Shown here in pieces: positions 37,753-47,707 of a DNA stretch of 49,387 nucleotides (positions are counted from its first letter, which is position 1; every line of letters starts with the position of its first letter). Origin of the DNA: Bordetella parapertussis (GTDB taxonomy: Bacteria; Pseudomonadota; Gammaproteobacteria; Burkholderiales; Burkholderiaceae_C); NCBI GenBank assembly GCA_945888535.1, contig CAMDAN010000006.1, forward strand, positions 1 to 49,387. Direction: 5' to 3'. The position numbers were made by a program, and so were the translations under genes. The notes below the pieces were generated by a model. It was not told where the DNA came from and ran no database searches. It worked only from the letters and a program-made list of their open reading frames with translations.

Positions 37753-40700
37753 TTAGAGTTCAATGCAGCGGCCTTGTGCGGTTAAAAATGCGCTGCGTAC
37801 GGTTTCGCCTGCATAGGCTTTTTGAACTGCGCTTTGGTAGCCTTTGAGTTGCAAACACAGGCTTGCATCGGTTTCGGGATGCGACTGCGATTTGTAATCC
37901 AAGACCCACCAGTGCCCCGTATCTCTGCGCTTCACCAGCCGGTCTATGCGTTGCAAACGCCCTTGGTCAATGATGTCAACCTCATTGCCAAACCATTCCA
38001 ATTGAGCCGCCTCCCAAGCCCATGCGCCTTCGCCCCGAACAATTGCGAGGGCCGATTGGTGCGCCCGGTCTAATTGCTCGGCTATGAGTAAAAACTCTTC
38101 TCCCACCGCTTGTAACTGCACAGCGTTCCAAGGGGCATCAAATTGGGCATAGTGTATTTCTAAACGCTCTAACAATCGATGCATGGCCTGACCGATTCGG
38201 GACTCCAACGTGTCACTTTCAAGAGATGCCGTCTCCAATCCATCGTCAATATTTTTCAAATCCAAAGGCAACTCAGGTAGCTCTTGCAAAATGAACGGCA
38301 GGGGTGTGCCAACCAAGCCACCTTCACTTTCGTTGGAAGGTGCACTATCTTTCGAGACACCTTCTGCCTCTTGAATGTGAGGCTCTAACAGGTTCCACCA
38401 ACTGCTCGGGTTGTCACTGCGGGGCTGCATGCTGGAGACGACCAAGGAGGTTTTAGCGCGGGTTAAGGCGACATACAAACCATTCAATTCCTCGCGGCTG
38501 CGGGCTTGCTTTTCTTCGCTCAGTGCCTCAATAGCGCAAGGCGGCGGGTTGGACTCACTGGCGAGGAAAACAAAGCGTGACGGAAAATCTGACTCGCCAG
38601 GCCATTGAACCAACACCCCCATCGTCTCTGATTTATGGGGTTCAGCGTCCGTGTCTAAAAGGATAACCAAAGGCGCTTCAAGCCCTTTGGCCCCGTGCAC
38701 AGTCAAGAGTTGCACCGCGTCGGATTGCGAACGCACGGGGGCGGCGATACCGCCAGCGCGAAGCTGTCGCACGAATCCATAGGCAGTTACAAAGCGCCCG
38801 CCATCCACATTCAAAGCCGCGCCGAGCAAGGCATTCAAATTGGCCAGCACTGCGGCCTGTCGGTTGGAAGGCGTTCCGGCTACAAAGCGGGCCACAACGT
38901 CGCCATCTTGGTAAATAGCGTGCAAAGCATCATGCGGCGGCAGGGTTGCAAGCCACTGCTGCCACTGGGTTAAACGTTTACCCACCGCAAGCGCTTGTGG
39001 CCACGCAGCGGGCAGATTGTTTTCATCCTGCAGGCATCGGAGCCAAGACTTATTTTTTGTCTCGCCCGGGGAACGCATCCCCCGCACTGCACGCATATGC
39101 AGAGCCCATTTCACCAGCGCATCATCTGATACGGAAAACAGCGGCGACTTCAACGCCTGCGCCAACGATAAATCATGTCCCGGAGACACCAAGGCATCAA
39201 CCAAGGCAACGATGTCTTGGACTTCAGGCATCTCGATGAGCGCCGTTTTCTCAGGCTGCTGGGTTGGGATACCCAAAGCATCAAGCTCGACTTGCATCAA
39301 CGCCAAACGCTCGCGCTTGCGTGACAAAACCATCACGTCTTTGGGTTTCAAACCCTTCTGCTGCATATGGCGCTGTAGCCAGTGTGCTGCTTGACGACAC
39401 TCCAAACTTTTGCGGTTTTCTTCTGGGTCGGTTCTTGGCATCGTCAAAGAGTCGCGCCAAGTCGCTGTTTCAGTGGCGTCCTCGTTCGCCGCTTTCGATT
39501 TATTTGTGTCGTCGCGCCCAATGCGGGGCAACTTGACGCATCGGCCAGGCTCCAGAGACGCCGTGGTGTGCGAGCGATACCCAGCGAAATCGCCTTGCTC
39601 TTGGAGGTGACCCATCACCGTATTAGCCAAAGCAACGATCGATTGCGCGTTTCGGTGGGTATGGTCACACGCCAACAAAGTTCCACTGAGTCCATCTGGA
39701 TTTTTGATGAAATCTTTGGCCGCCTGAAACACCTGCGGCTCTGCTCGGCGAAAACGGTAAATGCTTTGTTTGGGGTCTCCCACCACGAACACCGACGGCG
39801 CATTCCCCGCGCCTGCGTAACTTGAAAGCCAAGCTGCCAAAGTTTTCCATTGCAAAGGGTTGGTGTCTTGAAACTCGTCGATGAGAACGTGGCCGACTCG
39901 CGCATCCAGTTTTTCTTGGACCCACGCCCCCAAGAACGGGTCGCTCATGAGTTGGTTTGCGGTGAGCTCCAAATCATTCATATCAACCCAGCCGCGCTCG
40001 CGTTTGAGTTCTGAAAAATCAGCGAGCAACCCGCGGCATAAACGCGCCATGCATTGCTGATGCAAGTGAGCTTGGTGTTGCGCTTGGGCTTGCTTGATTT
40101 CCAACAATGCGTCTTGGGTTTGGCGCACCGCCTCTATGCCATTGAGCGTGTCATTAAACTTTCTTGGCTCATACTTTTTGGTGAGTAGCGCATCAAAAAT
40201 TAAATCTGGATCGCCCTGGGTTTGGGAGAGTTCAAGTTTTTCACCCGCGTCTGAACATGATTTTTGAGTTGCAGCACCCAAATATTTGGCGGCTTGGGCT
40301 AGCAAAGCTTGGATGTCAGTTTCTTGCAGTGCCTGCATCGGCTCGGCAAGATGATCCCATTTCGGAAACTGTTTCCCAAAACCATCGACGGAGGTATCGA
40401 CAACGCCCTGCGCATCTGCCAAAACGAATTCAACCCGCTTGGACAAAGCAGCCTCTAAGGCTTTTTGGGTTTGGTGGCGTCCGTAAGCCGCGACCACGGC
40501 CCAGTAATCCTCTCGCGCTTCTCGGTCTTGCGCAACCCGCGCTTGAAAGCGTCGCCACACTTGGGCGACGGCTTTTTCATCACTCTCCAAAAGTTCATAG
40601 CGCGTGGGCAAACCCGAGGCGATTAAAGTTGCCATCGGCGCATTGCGAACTAATGCGGCAAACCAACCATGAAAAGTTCGCACCTGAACCCCGCGCCCCG

Positions 40701-41079
40701 CGTCCAGAAGTTTTTGGTGCAGCCCGCGTAAGGCTTCAAGCTCTTTGGCTGTAGGCTCTTGAAGGAAACCGCGCTCAAGCAAGGCGTGTCGCAATTGGGA
40801 GTCATCACTTTGGCTAAATTCCAACAGCCAATCAAACAAACGCTTGCGCATTTCACCCGCTGCTTTTTTGGTGAAAGTAATCGCCAAAATTTCGTGGGCT
40901 TGGGCGCCGTCAAGCAGCGCCCGGATGATGCGCGAAACCAGCATCCACGTTTTTCCAGCACCAGCGCAAGCCTCAACCACCACGCTGCGTTTGGGATCGC
41001 AAGCCACTTGGTAAAACTGCGCCTTGGTAATCAGGGTTCCCTCTTGGGCATAGGCAATGGCCTTGTCTTTAACGCTCAT
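37753..41079 (-). CDS. addA: AddA-like helicase-nuclease
   Basis: UvrD/RecB-type helicase with a C-terminal nuclease; with AddB it resects double-strand breaks for RecA. 1108 residues from the ATG at 41077-41079, which overlaps the addB stop by 4 bp. Walker A is ACAGAGKT (37-44), Walker B is VLIDEFQDTNPLQWKTL, and the late helicase motif is LTVHGAKGLEAPLVILLDTD. The PD-(D/E)XK nuclease ends the chain with VLDYKSQ (D1061, K1063). The C-terminal location of the nuclease fits AddA; RecB is the alternative but recC/recD are absent here. Confidence 0.92.
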   Translation of the reverse strand: MSVKDKAIAYAQEGTLITKAQFYQVACDPKRSVVVEACAGAGKTWMLVSRIIRALLDGAQAHEILAITFTKKAAGEMRKRLFDWLLEFSQSDDSQLRHALLERGFLQEPTAKELEALRGLHQKLLDAGRGVQVRTFHGWFAALVRNAPMATLIASGLPTRYELLESDEKAVAQVWRRFQARVAQDREAREDYWAVVAAYGRHQTQKALEAALSKRVEFVLADAQGVVDTSVDGFGKQFPKWDHLAEPMQALQETDIQALLAQAAKYLGAATQKSCSDAGEKLELSQTQGDPDLIFDALLTKKYEPRKFNDTLNGIEAVRQTQDALLEIKQAQAQHQAHLHQQCMARLCRGLLADFSELKRERGWVDMNDLELTANQLMSDPFLGAWVQEKLDARVGHVLIDEFQDTNPLQWKTLAAWLSSYAGAGNAPSVFVVGDPKQSIYRFRRAEPQVFQAAKDFIKNPDGLSGTLLACDHTHRNAQSIVALANTVMGHLQEQGDFAGYRSHTTASLEPGRCVKLPRIGRDDTNKSKAANEDATETATWRDSLTMPRTDPEENRKSLECRQAAHWLQRHMQQKGLKPKDVMVLSRKRERLALMQVELDALGIPTQQPEKTALIEMPEVQDIVALVDALVSPGHDLSLAQALKSPLFSVSDDALVKWALHMRAVRGMRSPGETKNKSWLRCLQDENNLPAAWPQALAVGKRLTQWQQWLATLPPHDALHAIYQDGDVVARFVAGTPSNRQAAVLANLNALLGAALNVDGGRFVTAYGFVRQLRAGGIAAPVRSQSDAVQLLTVHGAKGLEAPLVILLDTDAEPHKSETMGVLVQWPGESDFPSRFVFLASESNPPPCAIEALSEEKQARSREELNGLYVALTRAKTSLVVSSMQPRSDNPSSWWNLLEPHIQEAEGVSKDSAPSNESEGGLVGTPLPFILQELPELPLDLKNIDDGLETASLESDTLESRIGQAMHRLLERLEIHYAQFDAPWNAVQLQAVGEEFLLIAEQLDRAHQSALAIVRGEGAWAWEAAQLEWFGNEVDIIDQGRLQRIDRLVKRRDTGHWWVLDYKSQSHPETDASLCLQLKGYQSAVQKAYAGETVRSAFLTAQGRCIEL

Positions 41080-43631
41080 ACCGCAGCCCAAAAATCTTTA
41101 CGGCACAGGCCCCGTGCGTTACAAAACTCGCAGGCCATCGCTTCTCCTAAGGCCGGCATAGGCGCACCAGCGCTGATGCGCTGCATGTCATCGACCAAGC
41201 CGTCAATCAAAGCATCTCGCGCTTGAACGAGTTCTTTTTGCTCTGTCTCTTTGGTCTCTTTTTCGCTGATATTCACATAGGCGCCCGCGACAGTATCTTG
41301 GGGTAATAGCGCGGCGTAAAAGGCCATTTGGGTGTCTTCTAAAGGATTGCTCACCCGCTTTTTGGTCTTGGCTTCAGACTCTGTTTTGTAATCTAGCACC
41401 ATGAGCGTGCCATCGGACAAAGTGTCAATCCGGTCAATACGCCCTTCTAACAACCAGTCTGAGACGTTTTGGCGGCATTCGTTTTCTGCGCTTTTGAACA
41501 CAGCGCCTTGGGCCTCGTGTTTGGTCAACCAACTGAGGTAGCCCTCGCGCACTCGAGGCCAAGACGCCGCAAACGGTAAAAATTCACCCGCATCCAAACC
41601 CAGCGCTTGGCTCGCTTTTTCACTGGCCTCATTAAGCAGAGACCTGCGCACGGAAAGATCAGCGGTTGGCAAAGCTTGCAAAGCCACATGAAATTCCTGC
41701 AAAACTTGGTGCAACCACAAGCCAAAGTCGCGTTTATCGATTTCATTGTCGAGTTCATCAACACTGCGTAAGCCGAGCTGGCGCAGGGCGAAAAAACGGT
41801 AGGGGCAGTTGCGTAAATCTTCATACGCACTTTGCGACAGTTTATTGACCGGTAACGCCGCAGCCGTTGGCGATGGTTGAAAGACGGGTGTAGCGTCAAT
41901 ACTGCGGCGGGTTCTAAGTTCTGGGGTGGGCGCCTTAGCGTGAGTACCCATGACGGTTTGAACCAGCGGACTAGGTAGCAAAGCCTCGCCCGCATCGTCA
42001 CTTTCACGCCACAACACATCACACCACGGGTTAGAGAGCGCGTGGGCCCAGGCCAATCGGTGCGCCGCTTCCAAGGTTTCGCGGGAAGGCAGGCCTAGCG
42101 CGGCGCGCTGCGCAGGCGACCACGGCCCACTGGGCTCGGGCGAAGCAGGCAAACGAACTTCATCACAACCCACGATAACCACTGCTTTGAAAGGACGCGC
42201 CAACATTTGGCTCATCGGCAATACCACCACCTGCTCCTTGGTTGGATACGGCGGGGTAAAACTGGAGTCTTCTAAACTTTGTTGAACCCATTGGCTAAAA
42301 GCTGCCAAATCAAGCGTTTGCCCAGCCCACAAAGCGCTCCCGAGAAGGGTTTGCCAGGGCGCTGTTTGCTCTAAACGCAAAGCCGCGATCACTTTCGCGC
42401 CGGCCCCATCCACCACCAAACCGTCCCACATTCCACCGCTCTCAAGCGCCGTACGCAAAACCGCCAACCACTGACCCAATCGGCGCGAACCTTTGAAGCT
42501 ATCGCGCACTGCATTGACCGCTGCAATAGCGTCTTGGCATTGCGGGAGTTTCGCGTTACGCCAATCGCGCACCTGCTGGCGACGCAGTTGCGCCTCCAAA
42601 AGATCCACATCAGGAATCCAACCCGACGTCAGTTTGAGCCACGCCAACACCGCGTCGCTTGAAGCATTCCAAGACACAGCTTTGAGCAAGGCCATGACGC
42701 CAGCTCCGGCGTGGCTGGTCGAAATTTTCCAACCCGTTTCATCGCGAATTTGCGCTCCTGCGCCCTCCAACATGGCTTGAACTCTGCGGGTTAAAGCGCG
42801 GTCGGATGACACCAAAGCCAAAGGAAATCGCCCTGCAGAAATATGAGTCAAAACAAACGCGGCGGCCTGTTGCGCCTCATCTTGCGCATCTAAACAGGCA
42901 TGGAACACCGGAGTAGCCGGTGCGGCTTCAGCAGCCAAAGGAATCTGAACCATTCGCTCGCCCCAAACCTCCTGTAAACCAGAGGCCATAGGGTCTTGCG
43001 AGAGCCCTGTGAGAACAATGAGCAAGTCGGCTTGCGCAAGTGCTTGCGGGGTGAAAAGTACATCGGTGGCGTACGAAGAAATAGCAGCCCATTCAACGGC
43101 AGAACGTACCGCGATGAGTTCAAAGGCCATGGACGCCGCTTCTAAACCCAAAGTAGACGCGGTGCGAGCGCTCTGCGCCCATTCAGTTCGTTTTTCTAGA
43201 GGATACGAGGCAGCCAACGGTCCAAGCTGGTGCGCGGCCTCTACCAGCAGCTGCGCCAATGCGCCATGGTGCTCTGAAAAACGCTGGCTTTGAATCAAGG
43301 ATTGGGCGGTCAGCGTGTCAACAGCAGAATCAAACGCAATATCGCTCGCGCCCGGAGCAAAGTCCGCTATCGATTGGCTCCAATTTTTAGAGGTTTCAAA
43401 CCGGGGCGCAAAACCGTCGGTAAAGCGCAGCGCCCACATCTGACGCGCTTGCCGAAGCAATTGCGCATAAGGCAGCAAAACAACCGTTCGCGAGGGGTGC
43501 GCCCCCTTTTCAAGCATCAGCGCCTGAATACGGTCAAGAACGCCGGTGCCTTTTGCAAACCAGTGGGGATCAAAATTATCAATGTCGTTCATAGCGACGC
43601 GGGCGAGCGGAAGGGTCTTGGTTTCTGTCAC
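41076..43631 (-). CDS. addB: AddB-like PD-(D/E)XK nuclease
   Basis: Second subunit of the AddAB break-resection complex. 851 residues, shorter than the ~1150 of Firmicutes AddB, as usual in betaproteobacteria. The inactive helicase-like half lacks a Walker A motif. The nuclease has [21 protein letters not shown]. Four cysteines fit the iron-sulfur staple: one in NCPYRFFA and C834, C837, C843 in [14 protein letters not shown] start at 43629-43631 with GGGG upstream is used; ATG at 43592 is possible. Divergent from trxA with 48 bp between. Confidence 0.87.
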   Translation of the reverse strand: MTETKTLPLARVAMNDIDNFDPHWFAKGTGVLDRIQALMLEKGAHPSRTVVLLPYAQLLRQARQMWALRFTDGFAPRFETSKNWSQSIADFAPGASDIAFDSAVDTLTAQSLIQSQRFSEHHGALAQLLVEAAHQLGPLAASYPLEKRTEWAQSARTASTLGLEAASMAFELIAVRSAVEWAAISSYATDVLFTPQALAQADLLIVLTGLSQDPMASGLQEVWGERMVQIPLAAEAAPATPVFHACLDAQDEAQQAAAFVLTHISAGRFPLALVSSDRALTRRVQAMLEGAGAQIRDETGWKISTSHAGAGVMALLKAVSWNASSDAVLAWLKLTSGWIPDVDLLEAQLRRQQVRDWRNAKLPQCQDAIAAVNAVRDSFKGSRRLGQWLAVLRTALESGGMWDGLVVDGAGAKVIAALRLEQTAPWQTLLGSALWAGQTLDLAAFSQWVQQSLEDSSFTPPYPTKEQVVVLPMSQMLARPFKAVVIVGCDEVRLPASPEPSGPWSPAQRAALGLPSRETLEAAHRLAWAHALSNPWCDVLWRESDDAGEALLPSPLVQTVMGTHAKAPTPELRTRRSIDATPVFQPSPTAAALPVNKLSQSAYEDLRNCPYRFFALRQLGLRSVDELDNEIDKRDFGLWLHQVLQEFHVALQALPTADLSVRRSLLNEASEKASQALGLDAGEFLPFAASWPRVREGYLSWLTKHEAQGAVFKSAENECRQNVSDWLLEGRIDRIDTLSDGTLMVLDYKTESEAKTKKRVSNPLEDTQMAFYAALLPQDTVAGAYVNISEKETKETEQKELVQARDALIDGLVDDMQRISAGAPMPALGEAMACEFCNARGLCRKDFWAAV

Positions 43632-43679
43632 AATTACCCCACTTTAGCTGCTTCAACCTCCCTCCCGAAAGAATTTACT

Positions 43680-44012
43680 ATGGCCAGCGATCTCATCAAA
43701 CACGTCACCGATGCCACTTTTGAAACCGAAGTGCTGCAATCCACCCATCCGATTTTGGTGGACTACTGGGCGGAATGGTGTGGGCCTTGCAAAATGATTG
43801 CGCCTATTTTGGACGAGGTGTCAGCCACCTATGCAGGCAAATTGCACATTGCCAAAATGAATGTCGATGAGAACAGGGAAATCCCCGCTAAATTTGGCAT
43901 TCGCGGTATTCCTACCCTCATGCTCTTTAAAGACGGCGCACTCGCCGCCACCAAAGTGGGCGCGTTAAGCAAAGCGCAGTTGGTGGCCTTCATCGACGAA
44001 CAAATCAAATAA
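43680..44012 (+). CDS. trxA: Thioredoxin 1
   Basis: Cytoplasmic disulfide reductase that serves ribonucleotide reductase and peroxiredoxins. 110 residues from the ATG at 43680; longer in-frame reading upstream lies within addB antisense and is not used. Active site W33-C-G-P-C37, conserved cis-Pro in [14 protein letters not shown]. Order trxA-rho is common in proteobacteria. Confidence 0.96.
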   Translation: MASDLIKHVTDATFETEVLQSTHPILVDYWAEWCGPCKMIAPILDEVSATYAGKLHIAKMNVDENREIPAKFGIRGIPTLMLFKDGALAATKVGALSKAQLVAFIDEQIK

Positions 44013-44032
44013 CCCATAAACCGAAGTCAAAC

Positions 44033-44063
44033 CCAAACGCTGCACAGATCAACCAGCGTTTGG
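44033..44063 (+). other. Hairpin between trxA and rho
   Basis: Perfect 10-bp stem CCAAACGCTG/CAGCGTTTGG with an 11-nt loop, 20 bp after the trxA stop. The following bases (TAAAAACTCTGGTTTT) are not a clean T-run, so it may be a weak terminator or an mRNA 3' end stabiliser. Confidence 0.5.
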
Positions 44064-44081
44064 TAAAAACTCTGGTTTTCC

Positions 44082-44090
44082 TGTCATAAT
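44082..44090 (+). promoter_or_regulatory. Extended -10 promoter of rho
   Basis: TGTCATAAT gives an extended -10 (TGn) with CATAAT (5/6). A TTGGTA box lies 19 bp upstream. The start point would give a ~155-nt leader before the rho ATG. Confidence 0.5.
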
Positions 44091-44160
44091 TACTTCAGTT
44101 CACCCACATCTATCCAAAGTGGGCACCGCCATCACGGTGAAGAACTCGGATGGCCAGCGC

Positions 44161-44200
44161 CAACCCTCGCTCGCCAAACCCCTTCCTTAATCCCCCAGAT
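44161..44200 (+). promoter_or_regulatory. C-rich, G-poor stretch in the rho leader (rut-like)
   Basis: These 40 bases contain 20 C and 3 G and show no stable stem. That is the composition Rho prefers to bind. rho is known to limit its own transcription through its leader in E. coli. A matching role here is inference. Confidence 0.5.
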
Positions 44201-44250
44201 CTTTTGTACTTGCCGAAAATTTCGGTTAACTCCCCACCGGGACCTACTCC

Positions 44251-45513
44251 ATGCACTTAAACGAACTCAAGGCACTGCACGTGTCAGAAGTACTCAAACA
44301 AGCCGAAGAGCTTGAAATTGAAAACACGGGCCGCATGCGCAAACAGGAGTTGATGTTTGCCATCATCAAAAAGCGGGCCCGCACCGGCGAGCAAATCATT
44401 GCTGACGGCGTATTAGAAATATTGCCTGACGGCTTTGGATTCTTGCGCAGCCCCGACACCAGTTACACCGCCAGTACCGACGACATCTACATCAGCCCCA
44501 GCCAGGTGCGACGCTTTAACCTGCACACCGGGGACATGATCGAAGGCGAAGTGCGCACCCCAAAAGATGGCGAACGCTACTTCGCACTCAACAAGCTTGA
44601 CAAGGTCAACGGCGATTCGCCTGAGAGCAACAAGCACAAAGTCATGTTCGAGAACTTGACGCCGCTGTTTCCTAAAGAGCAAATGCGGCTAGAGCAGGAC
44701 AACAAGAGCGACGAAAATATTACTGGGCGCATCATTGACATCATTGCCCCCATTGGCAAAGGCCAACGCGCCTTGCTGGTTGCCCCGCCCAAGAGCGGTA
44801 AAACGGTGATGATGCAACACATTGCACACGCCATTTCCGCCAATTACCCCAACAGCCACATGATGGTTTTATTGGTCGATGAGCGCCCTGAAGAGGTCAC
44901 TGAGATGCAGCGTACCGTCAAGGGCGAGGTGATTGCCTCGACCTTTGATGAGCCCGCCTCCCGCCACGTGCATGTGGCTGAAATGGTGATTGAGCGCGCC
45001 AAACGTTTGGTCGAGCTCAAAAAAGACGTAGTGATTTTGCTGGACTCGATTACCCGCTTGGCTCGAGCCTACAACAATGTGGTTCCTTCGAGCGGAAAAG
45101 TCTTGACGGGCGGCGTGGACTCCAACGCTTTGCAACGCCCCAAACGCTTCTTAGGCGCAGCGCGTAACGTGGAAGAAGGCGGCTCCTTGACCATCATTGC
45201 AACCGCTTTGGTCGATACCGGAAGCCGTATGGACGAGGTGATTTTTGAGGAGTTCAAGGGCACTGGCAACTCTGAAATTCACCTGGACCGGCGCTTGTAC
45301 GAGAAACGCGTGTTTCCGTCGATCCAACTCAACCGCAGTGGAACGCGCCGAGAGGAACTGCTGTTGTCCCCCGAAATCTTGCAGAAAACCCGCATCCTGC
45401 GCCAGTTTTTGTACAACATGGATGAAATCGAGTCTATGGAGATGGTGCTCAAGCAAATGCGTGCCACTAAAAACAACAGCGAGTTTTTTGACATGATGCG
45501 CCGGGGCGGCTAA
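44251..45513 (+). CDS. rho: Transcription termination factor Rho
   Basis: Hexameric RNA helicase that ends transcription. 420 residues, the core length with no insertion. N-terminal helical domain, then the RNA-binding cold-shock-like domain ([30 protein letters not shown]). Walker A is APPKSGKT, Walker [16 protein letters not shown], the Q-loop/R-loop segment [25 protein letters not shown] in parts, and the arginine finger region [13 protein letters not shown]. Leader has a C-rich stretch and own promoter; rpmE2 follows. Confidence 0.97.
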   Translation: MHLNELKALHVSEVLKQAEELEIENTGRMRKQELMFAIIKKRARTGEQIIADGVLEILPDGFGFLRSPDTSYTASTDDIYISPSQVRRFNLHTGDMIEGEVRTPKDGERYFALNKLDKVNGDSPESNKHKVMFENLTPLFPKEQMRLEQDNKSDENITGRIIDIIAPIGKGQRALLVAPPKSGKTVMMQHIAHAISANYPNSHMMVLLVDERPEEVTEMQRTVKGEVIASTFDEPASRHVHVAEMVIERAKRLVELKKDVVILLDSITRLARAYNNVVPSSGKVLTGGVDSNALQRPKRFLGAARNVEEGGSLTIIATALVDTGSRMDEVIFEEFKGTGNSEIHLDRRLYEKRVFPSIQLNRSGTRREELLLSPEILQKTRILRQFLYNMDEIESMEMVLKQMRATKNNSEFFDMMRRGG

Positions 45514-45555
45514 ACGCCTGCGCGCCCTGCCTAACCCCACGGTTGGACAGTGGTT

Positions 45556-45581
45556 TATAATCATAGGCTTAACGCGTTAAG
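45556..45581 (+). promoter_or_regulatory. rpmE2 promoter -10 with a palindrome at the start point
   Basis: A perfect TATAAT (45556-45561) is followed 6 bp later by the 14-bp perfect palindrome CTTAACGCGTTAAG (45568-45581), spanning the expected transcription start. No good -35 is seen. The palindrome could be an operator; the protein that would bind is unknown. Confidence 0.5.
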
Positions 45582-45653
45582 TACACCGTTTTTTGTTTTG
45601 GGTAAACAGTTTGCCCAAGGAACGGCGCGGCTAGCGCAACTGATGGAGAAAAT

Positions 45654-45911
45654 ATGAAAGACGGCATTCACCCTAACTACCGCGAAGTGTGCTTCATGGA
45701 CTTATCGAACAGCTTCAAGTTCGTTACCCGTTCATGCGCTAACACCAAAGAAATGATCAAGATGGAAGACGGCCGTAAGCTGCCTTTGTACAAGCTTGAT
45801 ACCTCTAGCGAATCCCATCCTTTCTACACTGGAACCCAAAAGTCTGTGGACAATATGGGCGGACGCGTAGAGAAATTCCGCAATCGTTTCGGAAAAACCA
45901 CTGCAAAATAA
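45654..45911 (+). CDS. rpmE2: Ribosomal protein L31, type B
   Basis: 85-residue large-subunit protein. [36 protein letters not shown] and the end [27 protein letters not shown] define the type B form. It has no pair of CxxC zinc motifs, so it is the zinc-free paralogue type. GGAG sits 8 bp before the ATG. It has its own promoter and terminator and thus appears monocistronic. Confidence 0.95.
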   Translation: MKDGIHPNYREVCFMDLSNSFKFVTRSCANTKEMIKMEDGRKLPLYKLDTSSESHPFYTGTQKSVDNMGGRVEKFRNRFGKTTAK

Positions 45912-45943
45912 TTCGGACTCAGGTTTTGGCCTGACCCGTAACG

Positions 45944-45975
45944 AAGGCAGCCCGGGTTACCGCGCTGCCTTTTTT
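45944..45975 (+). terminator. Terminator after rpmE2
   Basis: Stem AAGGCAGC/GCTGCCTT (8 bp) with a 12-nt loop, followed by a six-T run. Standard rho-independent terminator. Confidence 0.85.
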
Positions 45976-45995
45976 ATGATTACGACCCTTTAACC

Positions 45996-47702
45996 GTGAA
46001 TCAACCCACACCCGCTATAGTCGCCCAGTCTGCCGTTCGGCGGTTGCCGCGCACTGCTTTGCTTTTGCTGTGTGTGGCTTATGTGATTTTCGGTTTTGTC
46101 GGGCGGGACGGCTGGAAAAGTGCGGACATGGCGTCGGTGGGCTTTATGGCAAGTCTCGCCCAAGGAAGCTCGGACTGGCTGCAACCTACGCTTTTAGGAA
46201 TCCCATCCGAACATGGCGCTTTGCTGCCATATTGGCTAGGGGCCTGGGCTATCGCCATCGCACCCACTGGCTTTGCATGGGCCGATTTCATGTTGCGAAT
46301 TCCCTTTGGCGTGTTGTTAGGCCTTTCGATGGCCGGTACGTGGTACGGAACCTATAGCCTGGCCCGAGGTTCCCGCGCTCAACCCGTGGCGTTTGCTTTT
46401 GGAGGCCAAGCGAACCCCGCCGACTATGGTCGCGCGGTGGCAGACGGGGCTTTGCTCGCTTTTATCGCCTGTTTAGGCTTGGCGCAGTTGGCCCATGAAA
46501 GTACCCCTGCGGTTGCCCAATTGGGATTTGCAGCTTTGCTTTTCTTTGGCTTAAGCGCCTTGCCTATTCGTCGCAAAGCAGGTTTGTGGGCTTGCACCCT
46601 AGGCTTAATGGGTTTGGGTTTAAGCGGAGCGCCTACATTGGCATTGCTATATGGATTGGGAGGGGCTGTCATTCACGTTTTAGACAAACATCAAAGCGCG
46701 ACGCAAGCTACTACGAAGCAAAGCCAATGGGTCGATAGTGGGTTGATCGTAATCGTCTGCTCGGTCGTCGCTTTTCTTGCAAGCTCCCTGCAACTTTGGC
46801 GCTGGAAAATTGAACTCCCCCATGCCCTTTGGTTTGATTGGAATGGGTATGCGCAGTTGCTGGTCTGGTTTACGTGGCCGGCTTGGCCATTGGTGATGTG
46901 GACCCTGTGGAGTTGGCGCAGGCAATTGCTCAGTCGATATATTAGCCGCCACTTGGTTTTGCCGCTGTGGTTCATGGGTGTTACCTTGGTTGCCACGTTA
47001 ACGACCGGCTCATCCGACAGAACGCTCCTCTTGGCCTTACCGGCCATGGCCGCGTTAGCCGCCTTCGCCTTACCCACCCTCAAACGGCCTGTCGCTTCGC
47101 TGATTGACTGGTTTACTTTGTTATTTTTCTCTGGCTGCGGCTTGATTATTTGGGTGGTTTGGATTGCGATGCAAACAGGTGTCCCAAGCCAACCCGCAGC
47201 CAACGTTGCTCGTCAGGCGCCTGGTTTTGTGCCTGGGTTTTCGTTTGTAGTTCTCGCCATCGCCATTGCCGCAACCGTTGCTTGGGCGTGGCTGGTCCAA
47301 TGGCGGGCCGGACGCCACCAACCCGCGCTTTGGAAAAGTCTGGTCCTTCCCGCAAGTGGTGCGGCTTGGTGTTGGCTGTTGTTAATGACCTTGTGGATGC
47401 CCTTGCTCAACTACACCCAAAGCTATCAAACGTTGGTCGAACGGGCACGACAAGAAATCAATCTCCCGGGCTGCATCCAAACCCAAGGACTCAACCCAGG
47501 CATCAACGCGGCATTGCTTTGGTATGGAAACTTGCCTTTGGCGCCTGCCTCTGCATTTTCACAATGCCCTTGGCTTTTGGTAGAGCCCAGCGCCAATGTG
47601 GAACTTCCCGCCACAGTAGACCTCAACATTTGGACTGCGAAGGCCTTGGTTCGCCACCCAGGTGATGCCAACGAAGCTTTTTGGATACTTCAGCGCCGTT
47701 AA
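45996..47702 (+). CDS. Polytopic membrane protein, ArnT/PMT-like glycosyltransferase fold
   Basis: 568 residues with about 12 hydrophobic segments. The N-terminus VAYVIFGFVGRDGWKSADMASVGFM resembles the first loop of GT-C enzymes such as ArnT, where an acidic residue after the first helix binds the lipid-sugar donor. A C-terminal soluble part has CIQTQGLNPGINAALLWYG and ends in a small beta-rich region. The substrate is unknown and the GT-C call is by general layout. A GTG start is used, with no clear ribosome binding site, 20 bp after the rpmE2 terminator. It converges on phoR with 5 bp between the stops. Confidence 0.65.
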   Translation: MNQPTPAIVAQSAVRRLPRTALLLLCVAYVIFGFVGRDGWKSADMASVGFMASLAQGSSDWLQPTLLGIPSEHGALLPYWLGAWAIAIAPTGFAWADFMLRIPFGVLLGLSMAGTWYGTYSLARGSRAQPVAFAFGGQANPADYGRAVADGALLAFIACLGLAQLAHESTPAVAQLGFAALLFFGLSALPIRRKAGLWACTLGLMGLGLSGAPTLALLYGLGGAVIHVLDKHQSATQATTKQSQWVDSGLIVIVCSVVAFLASSLQLWRWKIELPHALWFDWNGYAQLLVWFTWPAWPLVMWTLWSWRRQLLSRYISRHLVLPLWFMGVTLVATLTTGSSDRTLLLALPAMAALAAFALPTLKRPVASLIDWFTLLFFSGCGLIIWVVWIAMQTGVPSQPAANVARQAPGFVPGFSFVVLAIAIAATVAWAWLVQWRAGRHQPALWKSLVLPASGAAWCWLLLMTLWMPLLNYTQSYQTLVERARQEINLPGCIQTQGLNPGINAALLWYGNLPLAPASAFSQCPWLLVEPSANVELPATVDLNIWTAKALVRHPGDANEAFWILQRR

Positions 47703-47707
47703 AACGC

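Noticed and set aside
43290..43679. N-terminal extension of thioredoxin by ~130 codons
   Set aside because: The extension is antisense to the start of addB and unlike any thioredoxin; the ATG at 43680 gives the standard protein.
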